NCBI GenBank assembly: GCA_944363385.1
Contig: CALVUB010000013.1
Span: 1 to 13,045 of the forward strand
Source of the DNA: an uncultured Clostridia bacterium
GTDB taxonomy: Bacteria; Bacillota; Clostridia; Christensenellales; UBA1242
Direction: 5' to 3'
Length of the DNA: 13,045 nucleotides
The position numbers and the translations under genes were made by a program. How positions within the stretch are numbered: position 1 is the stretch's first letter; each line of letters starts with the position of its first letter. A model generated the notes under the pieces. That model was given only the letters and a program-made list of their open reading frames with translations. It ran no database searches and was not told the origin of the DNA. This document shows, in pieces, positions 1-6,824 of the stretch.

Positions 1-70
1 TTAAACTTACAAAAACAAAATCAAAATTTCGCATTTCACACCCTGACTTAAAATACCTTTTACAAAACCA

Positions 71-99
71 AAAAAAACTCACCTTAAGTGAGTTTTTTT
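71..99 (-). terminator. Rho-independent terminator of the surface-protein gene
   Basis: The inverted repeat pairs 71-82 with 88-99. Its core is CTCAC/GTGAG, closed by a run of A:T pairs around a 5-nt loop. Read on the minus strand, the stem runs straight into a T tract, just beyond the stop codon at 101-103. The A/T arms make it almost symmetric, so it could also stop plus-strand transcription. I see no gene in bases 1-70. Confidence 0.85.
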
Positions 100-100
100 A

Positions 101-3100
101 TTATTTTTTCTTTGATTTGTTTTCTTTTACTTTAGAAACAACAAAGTAGATTACAACGCCAGCCAAGATTGCAACTGAAACGCCAATCAAAACCTGTCCA
201 ACAACTTCTTGAACATTTACTGGAGTTGAAGTTCCGTCATCTCCAACAGTAAAGGAGTATTCTTTTGTCTCGCTTGCATTTCCAGCAATGTCTCTAACAT
301 AAATTGAAACAGTATATTTTCCTTCTTCTTCAATCTTGTAAGAGTATGCATAATTACCTGGAACACTTGAAGTGTTTGAAAGCGTTTTTGTTGTGTTTGT
401 GCTTGTGTTTTTTACTTGAATGACAATCCCTTTAAGAAGGTCATCTCTATCTGTAGTTGTTTCATCTTCAACTGTGATTTTGTCAACTTGAATGTCAATA
501 ACATCACCTACATTGTAAGTTGATTTGATAAACTGATTATTTGTGTTATCAATGTTGATAGTAGGAGGCATAAGGTCGCCTACAGTAAATTCATACTCTT
601 TGGTTGCAGTTGAGCCAACAGGTTGACCTATGATGTTTTTAGCGGCAACGGTGTAAGTGAGTTTGTATCTTCCGTTTGTATTGAGAAGAAGAACAAGGTT
701 GCCTTTTTCATCGTAAGTGAGGTCGCTTTCTTTTACAGAATTCCAATTGTTCATGCTTATTGTTGCAATTGTTCTGGTTGAGCTTCCCGTTGTTACTGAA
801 ATTGAAACAGTTGACTTATCTTTATCAATCTCTCCATTACCTTTAACGTCAGCATTAATTGGTTTTACAATTAAAGATTGTTTTGTATCTGCAAACTTTC
901 GAGTTTCATAGTCTGAGTCGTCCATATAAAGATTTACAGCAACATCACCTGCAGTGTATTCTATTATCTTGCTAGGCGAATGATGCAATTCAACAACTCT
1001 ATTTTCGCCGTCATAAGTTGGAAGCTGGTCGATTGCCATTTCCTTGCCAATTCCAAGTAGGCTTTTGTTTATTTTAAGTTCATATCCAGCCTCAGTTTTT
1101 TCAGCAAAAATATAGTAAGTTTCTCCTGCAGTAGCAGTGCCATCACCAACTTTTTCTGTGCCATCTGCCTTGTAAGCAAGCACCTGTTCACCTTTTGAGT
1201 TTGTAGACATGAAAAGTTTGCCATTTGCTGCGCCTGTGCTGTCAAAATACTCCTCATCAGTTAAATAGCTTATCACAAAAACATCATAGCGAAGTTTATA
1301 AGTTCCTCTTGATTTTGCTGTGAAACTTGTTTCAGAAAGTTCATAATCATTGCTGTCTGCATATATAGCTGAAATTGTGTAATAACTTGCAGTCTTTTCA
1401 CTGTCAAAGTCAGAAATTCCGATATAGCCAACGCCTTCACTATCAGAAACTGAAAGTGTTGGTACTGGAAGTTTTTGAGCCTCGTTGATTACGATTTCTT
1501 TCTTTGTTGAAAAAATATTTTTGATTTCTGGGTCTTCAACATTAGGAATTGCTGTCACATGGTATGAGAAATATGTTGTGATGGAATGTCTGCCTGCATC
1601 ACTTACAGTTACCGCAACAAGATAGTCGCCACCAGTTGAGGCGGTAAATGAACCTGCTTCAAGCACAAATTTTTCAGTGAGAGAATCATAGTAAGTTGAC
1701 ATGTTTGAGCTGTGAACAATTGTTTGAACGCTAGGGTCATCTTCATCAACCTTGTATACCACAACGCCAGCAGTCATATATTGTGGCAAGTTGTCTTGAT
1801 AGTAAAGTGTTGGAAGAACGATTGTTTCGTTGTTTACATAGCCAGTTTCATCAGATTTAACCACTTGATAAAGTGTAGGTGCAACCGTGTCTTCAATGTT
1901 TGAAACATAGCATTGTTTGTCATAGAAGCCCACATTGCCTTGGTCATCAATTGCGTATGAGAAAAATTCGATATAAGCTGCGTCTTGTGGTTTGTTTGCG
2001 AGTCTGATTTCATATTCGTCTTCGCCTTCAAGAATTGTCCAACCAGAAGAAGTCACAACATTGTTTCCGTCAGCTTGGATATACCATTTGTTAGAAGAAA
2101 TACCAATTTTAGAAGCTTCGTTGATAATATATTTAATTTCGCTTCCGATAGGTTTGTCTCCCTCAGAAGTTATTGGCTGTCTTTTTGAGTCAAGATATCT
2201 GTAAGCCGTGTGGATTTCCGCCCTGCCATCGCCACCTGTGTCTGAAACAGTTGGCTCAGTAAGAGTGATGACTTCGTCATCCAGATAAGAAGATTGGAGC
2301 TCAGTTAAATAAAGAATAGATGGTGCGGTTGCATCGTCAGCATTTTCAACAACTTCCACTTCAAATTGGATTTCTGTTGCACTGTTTGTTGAAACATTGT
2401 CGTTTGCAACATAACAGAATCTGTATGTTTGCTCTGAGAAATCTGCATTTGTTGTGTTTGGAGTGATATAAGCATAGCCTTTTTCAAGAAGTTGTTCATC
2501 AGTTAGTTCTGCGCCATATTCACTGCCGGTAACTGGATCAACAGTTCTGCTTTTAGTTACAATAAGATAATGTTTTGTTTGTAACCAATTTTTGATTGTT
2601 GTTTCGTTTTCTTCAGCATCGCCAGAAAGAACGATTCCTTCCAAGGTCATTTGGCGCCTGATTTGATAGTTATCATCATAGATTGACCTATAAAGTCCTT
2701 TCGAGCCATCTTTTTCAGCTTTAAAAATAAGGTTATACTCATCATAAGTTGTAATTTCATAGAGAAGTGAACCTGTTGCAGTTCTAATTCTTCTAGTTAA
2801 GGTTAACTCTTCCTCGTCAACATAGTTGTCACTTCCACCAATTGCATACATAATAATGTTGCGGTTAACAGTTTTAGATTTTAAAAGAGTTTCTGCGCTC
2901 TTGTATGTGCCATCTTTATTTTTAGCATCCTTATTGCCAGCATCATAGATATAAGGTGTAGCTTCAAGTGTGTCAGCAACATCAACGATTGTAAATTCTG
3001 TTGTCGCAGTGTGTCCATAAAAGTCGGTTGCAGTGTAGACAAATCGATAGTCACCAGGTTCAGGCGCTTTGAAGTTGTTATCTTCATCAAGAGTGTTTTC

Positions 3101-4165
3101 AACAGGTTTCCAAACGCCATTTACTCTTCTGTCAACCTTGATTGAATAAGAAATTGAAACAGCTTCATCTGCAGGTTTGTCTGTAGAAGAAGTTGTGGCG
3201 ATAAGTCCTGGAAGTGCTTTTTCAACACCAACAGTAGCTGAAGAAGGGCGAGATGAATCAAGCTCAATCTTCAAGTTATAGCCAGCTTTGTCGTTTGTGT
3301 CAGTGTAATAGCTTTTGTTTACTGTGAAAGATTTTTTTGTTGAAGAAATTTGAACACCATTTTGATAGTATTTGTAAACAATATCAAAACTATATCCATT
3401 TGCTCCTGTAAGTGAAGAACCTTTAATATAGTAATCTCCGTCAGAATTTCTAGCAATCTTGACATCTTCAGAATAAGCTTGGTCAAGAGTGATAAGAAGA
3501 TAATCTTCGCCCAAAGCCTCTTCGGCGTCAATCACAATTTCAAGGTCAGTAATCTCCTTTTCTTGCGCATTGCTGACAGTTGGAACTGGAATAAGAATAT
3601 CTTTTTCATTTGCAATAGAAAGGTCATAAACAGAAGGCACCATTTTTGTATCATTTGAATCAAATTCAAAAGAAACCTCGCTTGTAACACAACGAAGCTC
3701 AAGTTGATAAGAATAATATTTGCCGTCGTCTAAAACAGAATATTCGATAATGTATCGACCTAAGCGGTCTGCGCCAAAAGTTTTCACTCCTTGATATTTT
3801 TCATCGCTTGAGTCATAGACAATTGAATTATCAGCTGCATAATAAGCCACAACCTTTGACTCTTCGATTGATCCTAACACTTCTGAGCCGATAATGTGAG
3901 CAGTTGAGCTTTTGCCAAAATAATGTCCTTGAGGAATAGTAAATTCTCCGCCCTTTTCGACTGTAGTTGGAACGGTGTTTGCGTCAACCTCAATTCTGTT
4001 GGTATTGTCAGAAATCTGCCCGCTGTCTGAAGAAGGCTCTTGTTGCCAAGTTTCCCCAAAAGAAGAGAAGGCGCCAAATGGTAGTGTTGTGCCACACACT
4101 AAAAGTGCAACTCCAAGTGCTGCACCCTTAAAAATACTTTTGTTTTTAATACTTTTTTTGTTCAT
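101..4165 (-). CDS. Large secreted, membrane-anchored Ig-like-domain surface protein
   Basis: Predicted 1354-aa extracellular protein. It begins with a basic n-region (MNKKSIKNKSIFKG) and a hydrophobic stretch at about residues 14-32, typical of a Sec signal peptide. The body is a series of all-beta modules of about 80-150 residues. They repeatedly end in G-x-Y-x-x-x-Y-x-V/A-x-D-like strands and often open with D-x-x-x-P-x-I/L, the pattern of bacterial Ig-like/cadherin-like domains. The end is a single hydrophobic helix at about 1321-1344 plus a KVKENKSKKK tail, so it is probably held in the membrane with the bulk outside. No LPXTG motif is present. The open frame extends 12 codons further upstream, but I chose the ATG at 4165. 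An AAAGGA site lies before it, and the predicted transcription start falls near 4198, leaving no leader for the longer form. The lone Cys in the signal peptide follows LLV, which does not fit a lipobox. Adhesion or an envelope-structural role is inference; no catalytic domain is visible. Confidence 0.92.
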   Translation of the reverse strand: MNKKSIKNKSIFKGAALGVALLVCGTTLPFGAFSSFGETWQQEPSSDSGQISDNTNRIEVDANTVPTTVEKGGEFTIPQGHYFGKSSTAHIIGSEVLGSIEESKVVAYYAADNSIVYDSSDEKYQGVKTFGADRLGRYIIEYSVLDDGKYYSYQLELRCVTSEVSFEFDSNDTKMVPSVYDLSIANEKDILIPVPTVSNAQEKEITDLEIVIDAEEALGEDYLLITLDQAYSEDVKIARNSDGDYYIKGSSLTGANGYSFDIVYKYYQNGVQISSTKKSFTVNKSYYTDTNDKAGYNLKIELDSSRPSSATVGVEKALPGLIATTSSTDKPADEAVSISYSIKVDRRVNGVWKPVENTLDEDNNFKAPEPGDYRFVYTATDFYGHTATTEFTIVDVADTLEATPYIYDAGNKDAKNKDGTYKSAETLLKSKTVNRNIIMYAIGGSDNYVDEEELTLTRRIRTATGSLLYEITTYDEYNLIFKAEKDGSKGLYRSIYDDNYQIRRQMTLEGIVLSGDAEENETTIKNWLQTKHYLIVTKSRTVDPVTGSEYGAELTDEQLLEKGYAYITPNTTNADFSEQTYRFCYVANDNVSTNSATEIQFEVEVVENADDATAPSILYLTELQSSYLDDEVITLTEPTVSDTGGDGRAEIHTAYRYLDSKRQPITSEGDKPIGSEIKYIINEASKIGISSNKWYIQADGNNVVTSSGWTILEGEDEYEIRLANKPQDAAYIEFFSYAIDDQGNVGFYDKQCYVSNIEDTVAPTLYQVVKSDETGYVNNETIVLPTLYYQDNLPQYMTAGVVVYKVDEDDPSVQTIVHSSNMSTYYDSLTEKFVLEAGSFTASTGGDYLVAVTVSDAGRHSITTYFSYHVTAIPNVEDPEIKNIFSTKKEIVINEAQKLPVPTLSVSDSEGVGYIGISDFDSEKTASYYTISAIYADSNDYELSETSFTAKSRGTYKLRYDVFVISYLTDEEYFDSTGAANGKLFMSTNSKGEQVLAYKADGTEKVGDGTATAGETYYIFAEKTEAGYELKINKSLLGIGKEMAIDQLPTYDGENRVVELHHSPSKIIEYTAGDVAVNLYMDDSDYETRKFADTKQSLIVKPINADVKGNGEIDKDKSTVSISVTTGSSTRTIATISMNNWNSVKESDLTYDEKGNLVLLLNTNGRYKLTYTVAAKNIIGQPVGSTATKEYEFTVGDLMPPTINIDNTNNQFIKSTYNVGDVIDIQVDKITVEDETTTDRDDLLKGIVIQVKNTSTNTTKTLSNTSSVPGNYAYSYKIEEEGKYTVSIYVRDIAGNASETKEYSFTVGDDGTSTPVNVQEVVGQVLIGVSVAILAGVVIYFVVSKVKENKSKKK

Positions 4166-4205
4166 CGTAAAAGTCCTTTTAAGCAATTTATTTTGTAACA
4201 ATGTT

Positions 4206-4234
4206 ATTTTATAATATTTTGTCGTTTAAGTCAA
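4206..4234 (-). promoter_or_regulatory. Sigma-A-type promoter of the surface-protein gene
   Basis: On the minus strand, TTGACT (4229-4234) and TAAAAT (4206-4211) are separated by exactly 17 bp, and each box matches consensus at 5 of 6 positions. Initiation is expected near 4198, giving a leader of about 33 nt with the AAAGGA ribosome binding site ahead of the ATG at 4165. Confidence 0.75.
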
Positions 4235-4427
4235 CAAAATCAAACATATATTACAAAAAATATTTTGCGAAAAAAAGTTGGCATTATGCTGTAGAAAAAA
4301 GACTTGTTTTGTCGAAAAAAAACATAAAAATTTTTAAAGACTAAAAATCACACTTTGTTTTACTCCTGCGTAATATGTTAATGTGAAAGCAAAACTTTCA
4401 ATTACATAAGAAAATTAGGAGGAACAA

Positions 4428-4625
4428 ATGAATTTCTTTAACGGAATCCAAAATGGATGCGGTGGTTGTGGAAACTGCTGTGACCCATGCTCACTTATTC
4501 TTTGGATGATAATTTTACAAAGCCTTTGCGGTTGTGGCAACAACAATTGCTGTGGCATAGACGCCTGCACCCTTGTAATTCTTTTACTTTTGTGTGGTGG
4601 CTGTGGCAATGGTTGCGGTAAATAA
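4428..4625 (+). CDS. Small cysteine-rich protein with internal duplication
   Basis: Encodes 65 aa with 13 cysteines (positions 11, 14, 17, 18, 21, 34, 36, 41, 42, 47, 56, 59, 63), many in CG, CC or CGxCG contexts, and many glycines. The ribosome binding site AGGAGG at 4417-4422 is ideal, 5 nt before the ATG, and a strong terminator follows, so this is very likely a real gene. The protein is made of two similar halves. Each has a CC pair, a short gap, a Cys, a hydrophobic run (SLILWMIILQSL in the first, TLVILLLL in the second) and then a CG.CG cluster. There is no signal peptide and no known catalytic motif. Possible roles are metal binding, a disulfide-rich or self-assembling coat component, or a membrane-inserted microprotein; none can be settled from the sequence. 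I faintly recall short high-cysteine proteins of this style being annotated in clostridial genomes. No convincing vegetative promoter is visible upstream (a TAATAT at 4371 has no matching -35 box), which might mean an alternative sigma factor. Confidence 0.85.
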   Translation: MNFFNGIQNGCGGCGNCCDPCSLILWMIILQSLCGCGNNNCCGIDACTLVILLLLCGGCGNGCGK

Positions 4626-4668
4626 GCCATAAAATCAACAATTTCAAAGCTCCTTTGGTAACTAAAAG

Positions 4669-4707
4669 ATAAAAATGGACAAAAGACAGTCCATTTTTAT
4701 TTTTTTT
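4669..4707 (+). terminator. Terminator after the cysteine-rich protein gene
   Basis: A perfect 12-bp stem pairs 4669-4680 with 4689-4700 (core TGGAC/GTCCA) around an 8-nt loop, followed by a run of T to 4707. It separates this gene from the PH-domain gene, whose promoter starts about 10 bp later. Confidence 0.9.
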
Positions 4708-4716
4708 AAAAATCTC

Positions 4717-4745
4717 TTTACATTTTGTTCAATTTATTGTAAAAT
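4717..4745 (+). promoter_or_regulatory. Sigma-A-type promoter of the PH-domain gene
   Basis: TTTACA (4717-4722) and TAAAAT (4740-4745) lie 17 bp apart, each matching 5 of 6 consensus positions. The start of transcription would be near 4752, about 24 nt before the ATG at 4776 and upstream of its GGAGG site. Confidence 0.72.
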
Positions 4746-4775
4746 AGAGGTAGAAATTAATTTTTGGAGGAAAAT

Positions 4776-5159
4776 ATGAAATTTGACGAAGATTGCGAAG
4801 TAATTTGGCACGATAGAAAACGCTTTTTAGGCATGCCACTTTCTTTTACAAGATATTATTTAGTAAAAAAAGACAATGAATGGATAAAAATCTTTAGAGA
4901 TAAAGGGCTTTTGTCTTCAATTATTGATGAAGTAAATGTTTATCGTTGCTTTGACCTTCGTTTGCATGCATCACTTATGGACAAAATTGTTGGAACAGGC
5001 TCAGTTCATATCGACAGTAACGACTCTGAAATGCCTGAGTTTGGGCTTATGCACATCAAAAATCCATATAAAGTCAGAGACCTTCTTTCATCTCTTATTG
5101 AAATTGAAAGAAAGAAGCGCCGTGTTGGCATCACAGAATTTCAAGCACCACAAGATTGA
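4776..5159 (+). CDS. Bacterial PH-domain (bPH_2-like) protein
   Basis: A 127-aa soluble protein that I read as one bacterial pleckstrin-homology-like domain (the PF03703/bPH_2 type). The supporting pattern is an N-terminal 'IWHDRKR...SFTRYYL' strand pair, a 'VNVYRCFDLRLHASLMDKIVGTGSVHI' core resembling the usual 'YRI.D....L..KIFG.GTI.V', and a terminal 'HIKNPYKVRDLLSSLIE' strand and helix. It has no membrane segments, unlike the YdbS/YdbT members. The frame can start at a TTG at 4764, but that codon sits just before the GGAGG at 4766-4770, so the ATG at 4776 is the start. It has its own promoter and ends at a shared terminator, so it is monocistronic. The stop is TGA, which argues for the standard code. 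The binding partner is unknown; phosphoinositide binding should not be assumed for bacterial members. Confidence 0.85.
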   Translation: MKFDEDCEVIWHDRKRFLGMPLSFTRYYLVKKDNEWIKIFRDKGLLSSIIDEVNVYRCFDLRLHASLMDKIVGTGSVHIDSNDSEMPEFGLMHIKNPYKVRDLLSSLIEIERKKRRVGITEFQAPQD

Positions 5160-5245
5160 AATTTTTGACTATGCTTTCAATCACAAAAGTAAACCTTTGC
5201 CTTTGCAGTAAAATGTTTTCGATAAATGTTTTTACAAGACAAAGT

Positions 5246-5275
5246 AAAAAAATCCACAATTTTGTGGATTTTTTT
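5246..5275. terminator. Bidirectional terminator between convergent genes
   Basis: The arms AATCCAC and GTGGATT are extended outward by A and T runs into a stem of about 14 bp with a very small central loop. A tract follows on either side, so it can end both the plus-strand PH-domain transcript and the minus-strand WG-repeat transcript, whose stop is at 5283-5285. The 5160-5245 spacer holds nothing else I recognise. Confidence 0.85.
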
Positions 5276-5282
5276 ATTCGTT

Positions 5283-6620
5283 CTAATCACTTTGCTCTTC
5301 ATCAAGATTTTCTTCAGGTTTTTCTTCTGATTTTTCTTCAGATTTTTCAAAAAGCGACTGTGCTTGTTTTAGCAAACTTTGATAATTAGGGTCGGCTACT
5401 TTTTCCGAATATTGCTCTTTCTTCTCGTCAATAATTTTCTTAATATACTCCATTTCGCTTCTTAATGCTTCAACCTTATTACTCTTTGCTTCTTCAACTT
5501 CTTTTTCATAATAGTTCAAAACAATTGCTTTAAGCTTGTTCACAAAGTCATCAGAAAACCTAATTGCTGGAATGCCAACGATTGACTTCACATTATCTTT
5601 AGCCTCTTGTAAATAGTCAACATCTTCCATTATTTGATTATTTCTTTTAATTCTCTCAAAATTCTTATTGATCGTATATTCTTGCTCACCTTTTTTTACT
5701 TTAGCAAAACCTTCGCTGAAAGCATATACCTTATCATACCCTTCGCCATGTAGTTTGAAGTCTTTATCGTCAACAAAATACCATTTGCCAGCTTTCTTTG
5801 CTCCAGCAAAACCTTCGCTGAAAGCATATACCTCATCATACCCTTCGCCATGTAGTTTGAAGTCTTTATCGTCAACAAAATACCATTTGCCAGCTTTCTT
5901 TGCTCCAGCAAAACCTTCTTCGAAATCATCTATATAGTCATATCCTTCGCCATGAAGCTTAAAATCTTCATCTATGAAATAATATTGGTCATTCTCATAT
6001 ACAACATTAAAGCCTTCTCTATACCCGCTATATTTATAAAGATGTGATGTGCCTGTTTTCTTAATTTCTTCTCGATTTACATAATACCCTTTGCCATCTT
6101 TTTTTACTACAGTAAAACCTCCACTGAAAAAATATGCCTCATCATAACCTTCACCATGTAGCTTGAAATCTTCATCTATGAAATAATATTTTCCATTCTC
6201 ATAAACAACATTAAAGCCTTCTCTATACTCGTCATATTTATAATCATGCGAAGAGCCTGTTTTTCTCAATTCTTTTATATTTATATACCAGCAATTCTCT
6301 CTGTGTTCCAAAAAGGGTTTTGTAGCAACCCAGTCGAATATAGGAGCAACATCCCCAGTTCCGCATAGTGATTGCATATGTGCATTTATGTCATAAAGTT
6401 TAAAACCATTGTCAACGTCAACCAAATACCAGTAGCCAGTAATCTCGTCACCTTTTCTTACCAGAGCAAAACCTTCAACAACTGTAAGTCGTTTTCTTCC
6501 CATTTTCTCTCTGTAAAAATAACAATTATCATAACCTTCACCATAAATTTTGCCGTCAGAGCCTTTGAAATAATATTTTCTTATTCCGCCAAATTCTCTT
6601 TTTACCACTTTAAATTCCAT
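5283..6620 (-). CDS. WG-repeat protein with coiled-coil and acidic C-terminus
   Basis: A 445-aa protein. Residues about 1-325 are repeated modules of 33-35 aa of the form EGF-x5-G-K-W/Y-Y-F-V/I-D-x2-FKLHGEGYD-x5-F, the signature of the WG/beta-repeat family (PF14903), thought to form propeller-like beta sheets. Two neighbouring units (about residues 238-305) are almost identical. Residues about 335-425 are helix-rich with heptad character (EVEEAKSNKVEALRSEMEY and following). The last 20 residues are acidic and repetitive (EKSEEK, EKPEEN). No signal peptide or membrane segment is seen, so it is probably cytoplasmic. The start ATG at 6620 has a perfect AGGAGG (6626-6631) 5 nt away. The gene stands alone, with its own unusual promoter and a bidirectional terminator at the end. 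WG-repeat proteins have no single known function; a protein-interaction scaffold is a reasonable inference. Confidence 0.93.
   Translation of the reverse strand: MEFKVVKREFGGIRKYYFKGSDGKIYGEGYDNCYFYREKMGRKRLTVVEGFALVRKGDEITGYWYLVDVDNGFKLYDINAHMQSLCGTGDVAPIFDWVATKPFLEHRENCWYINIKELRKTGSSHDYKYDEYREGFNVVYENGKYYFIDEDFKLHGEGYDEAYFFSGGFTVVKKDGKGYYVNREEIKKTGTSHLYKYSGYREGFNVVYENDQYYFIDEDFKLHGEGYDYIDDFEEGFAGAKKAGKWYFVDDKDFKLHGEGYDEVYAFSEGFAGAKKAGKWYFVDDKDFKLHGEGYDKVYAFSEGFAKVKKGEQEYTINKNFERIKRNNQIMEDVDYLQEAKDNVKSIVGIPAIRFSDDFVNKLKAIVLNYYEKEVEEAKSNKVEALRSEMEYIKKIIDEKKEQYSEKVADPNYQSLLKQAQSLFEKSEEKSEEKPEENLDEEQSD
5704..5907 (-). repeat. 102-bp tandem coding repeat, two near-identical copies
   Basis: Copies 5704-5805 and 5806-5907 differ at a single base (T at 5732, C at 5834), which changes Lys to Glu in the GYD-K/E-VYAFS segment. 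Each copy encodes one 34-aa WG-repeat unit, so gain or loss of a copy keeps the frame. This near-identity, against clearly diverged flanking units, implies a recent duplication or ongoing gene conversion. Confidence 0.95.
5967..6264 (-). repeat. Older 204-bp higher-order repeat in the WG gene
   Basis: The stretch around 5967-6060 recurs around 6171-6264 at roughly 85% identity, displaced by exactly 204 bp (two 34-codon units). It encodes REGFNVVYEN-x-x-YYFIDEDF in each copy, and the partner module between is of the GTSHLYKY/GSSHDYKY type. The array therefore grew at least once by two-unit steps before the recent single-unit duplication nearby. Confidence 0.85.
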
Positions 6621-6630
6621 TTTCTCCTCC

Positions 6631-6783
6631 TTTTGTGGAAAAGTTTTGTGGATAACTTTTCCCTTTCAATCAATGATAATTCTATTATACCCCCCCCCGA
6701 AATTTTGTCAAGGGGTTTTGCGAAATTTGTGTAAAAAACTTTTTTTGAGAGGTTTTTAAAAATCGCTTTTGTGGATAACTTTT
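6631..6783 (-). repeat. Three 17-bp direct repeats with DnaA-box cores around the WG-gene promoter
   Basis: TTTTGTGGATAACTTTT occurs exactly at 6644-6660 and 6767-6783. A two-mismatch copy (TTTTGTGGAAAAGTTTT) is at 6631-6647, overlapping the second copy by 4 bp. On the minus strand the cores read TTATCCACA, TTATCCACA and TTTTCCACA, matching the DnaA-box consensus TTWTNCACA. A further weaker match, TTTTACACA, lies at 6729-6737. All share one orientation. Two sites fall in the predicted 5' leader, between the transcription start and the ribosome binding site, and two fall upstream of the -35 box. Confidence 0.8.
6684..6711 (-). promoter_or_regulatory. Consensus promoter of the WG gene with a G9 tract in its spacer
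   Basis: On the minus strand, perfect TTGACA (6706-6711) and perfect TATAAT (6684-6689) are 16 bp apart. The spacer includes nine consecutive Gs directly before the -10 box (plus-strand C run 6690-6698). Initiation is expected near 6677, giving a leader of about 57 nt. Spacer length would change with every base gained or lost in the tract. Confidence 0.82.
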
Positions 6784-6789
6784 TGTGTG

Positions 6790-6824
6790 AAAAATAAAAA
6801 ATCATAGCCTTTTGTTGACTATGA
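6790..6824 (-). terminator. Terminator of the sepF-lspA-rluD operon
   Basis: On the minus strand, TCATAGTC (6817-6824) pairs with GGCTATGA (6802-6809), including one T-G wobble, around a 7-nt loop, and is followed by a T-rich tract (6791-6801). The stem begins immediately after the stop codon of the pseudouridine synthase gene. Confidence 0.8.

Noticed and set aside
4090..4100. Lipobox in the surface-protein signal peptide
   Set aside because: The Cys follows Leu-Leu-Val, and Val at the -1 position does not fit the Gly/Ala/Ser required before a lipidated Cys.
4415..4630. Minus-strand frame opposite the cysteine-rich gene
   Set aside because: It has no start context. The plus-strand gene has an ideal ribosome binding site and terminator.
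5696..5929. CRISPR-like array at the 102-bp repeats
   Set aside because: Units are contiguous, coding and without unique spacers. They are protein repeats.
6631..6783. Chromosomal replication origin
   Set aside because: DnaA-like boxes are present, but dnaA, dnaN, rpmH or an obvious unwinding element are not. Four boxes next to a promoter are not enough for an origin.
6602..6805. 67-codon minus-strand frame spanning the WG-gene promoter region
   Set aside because: It covers the promoter, the G9 run and the repeat motifs, overlaps the WG-gene start in another frame and has no recognisable domain. The promoter reading explains the sequence better.
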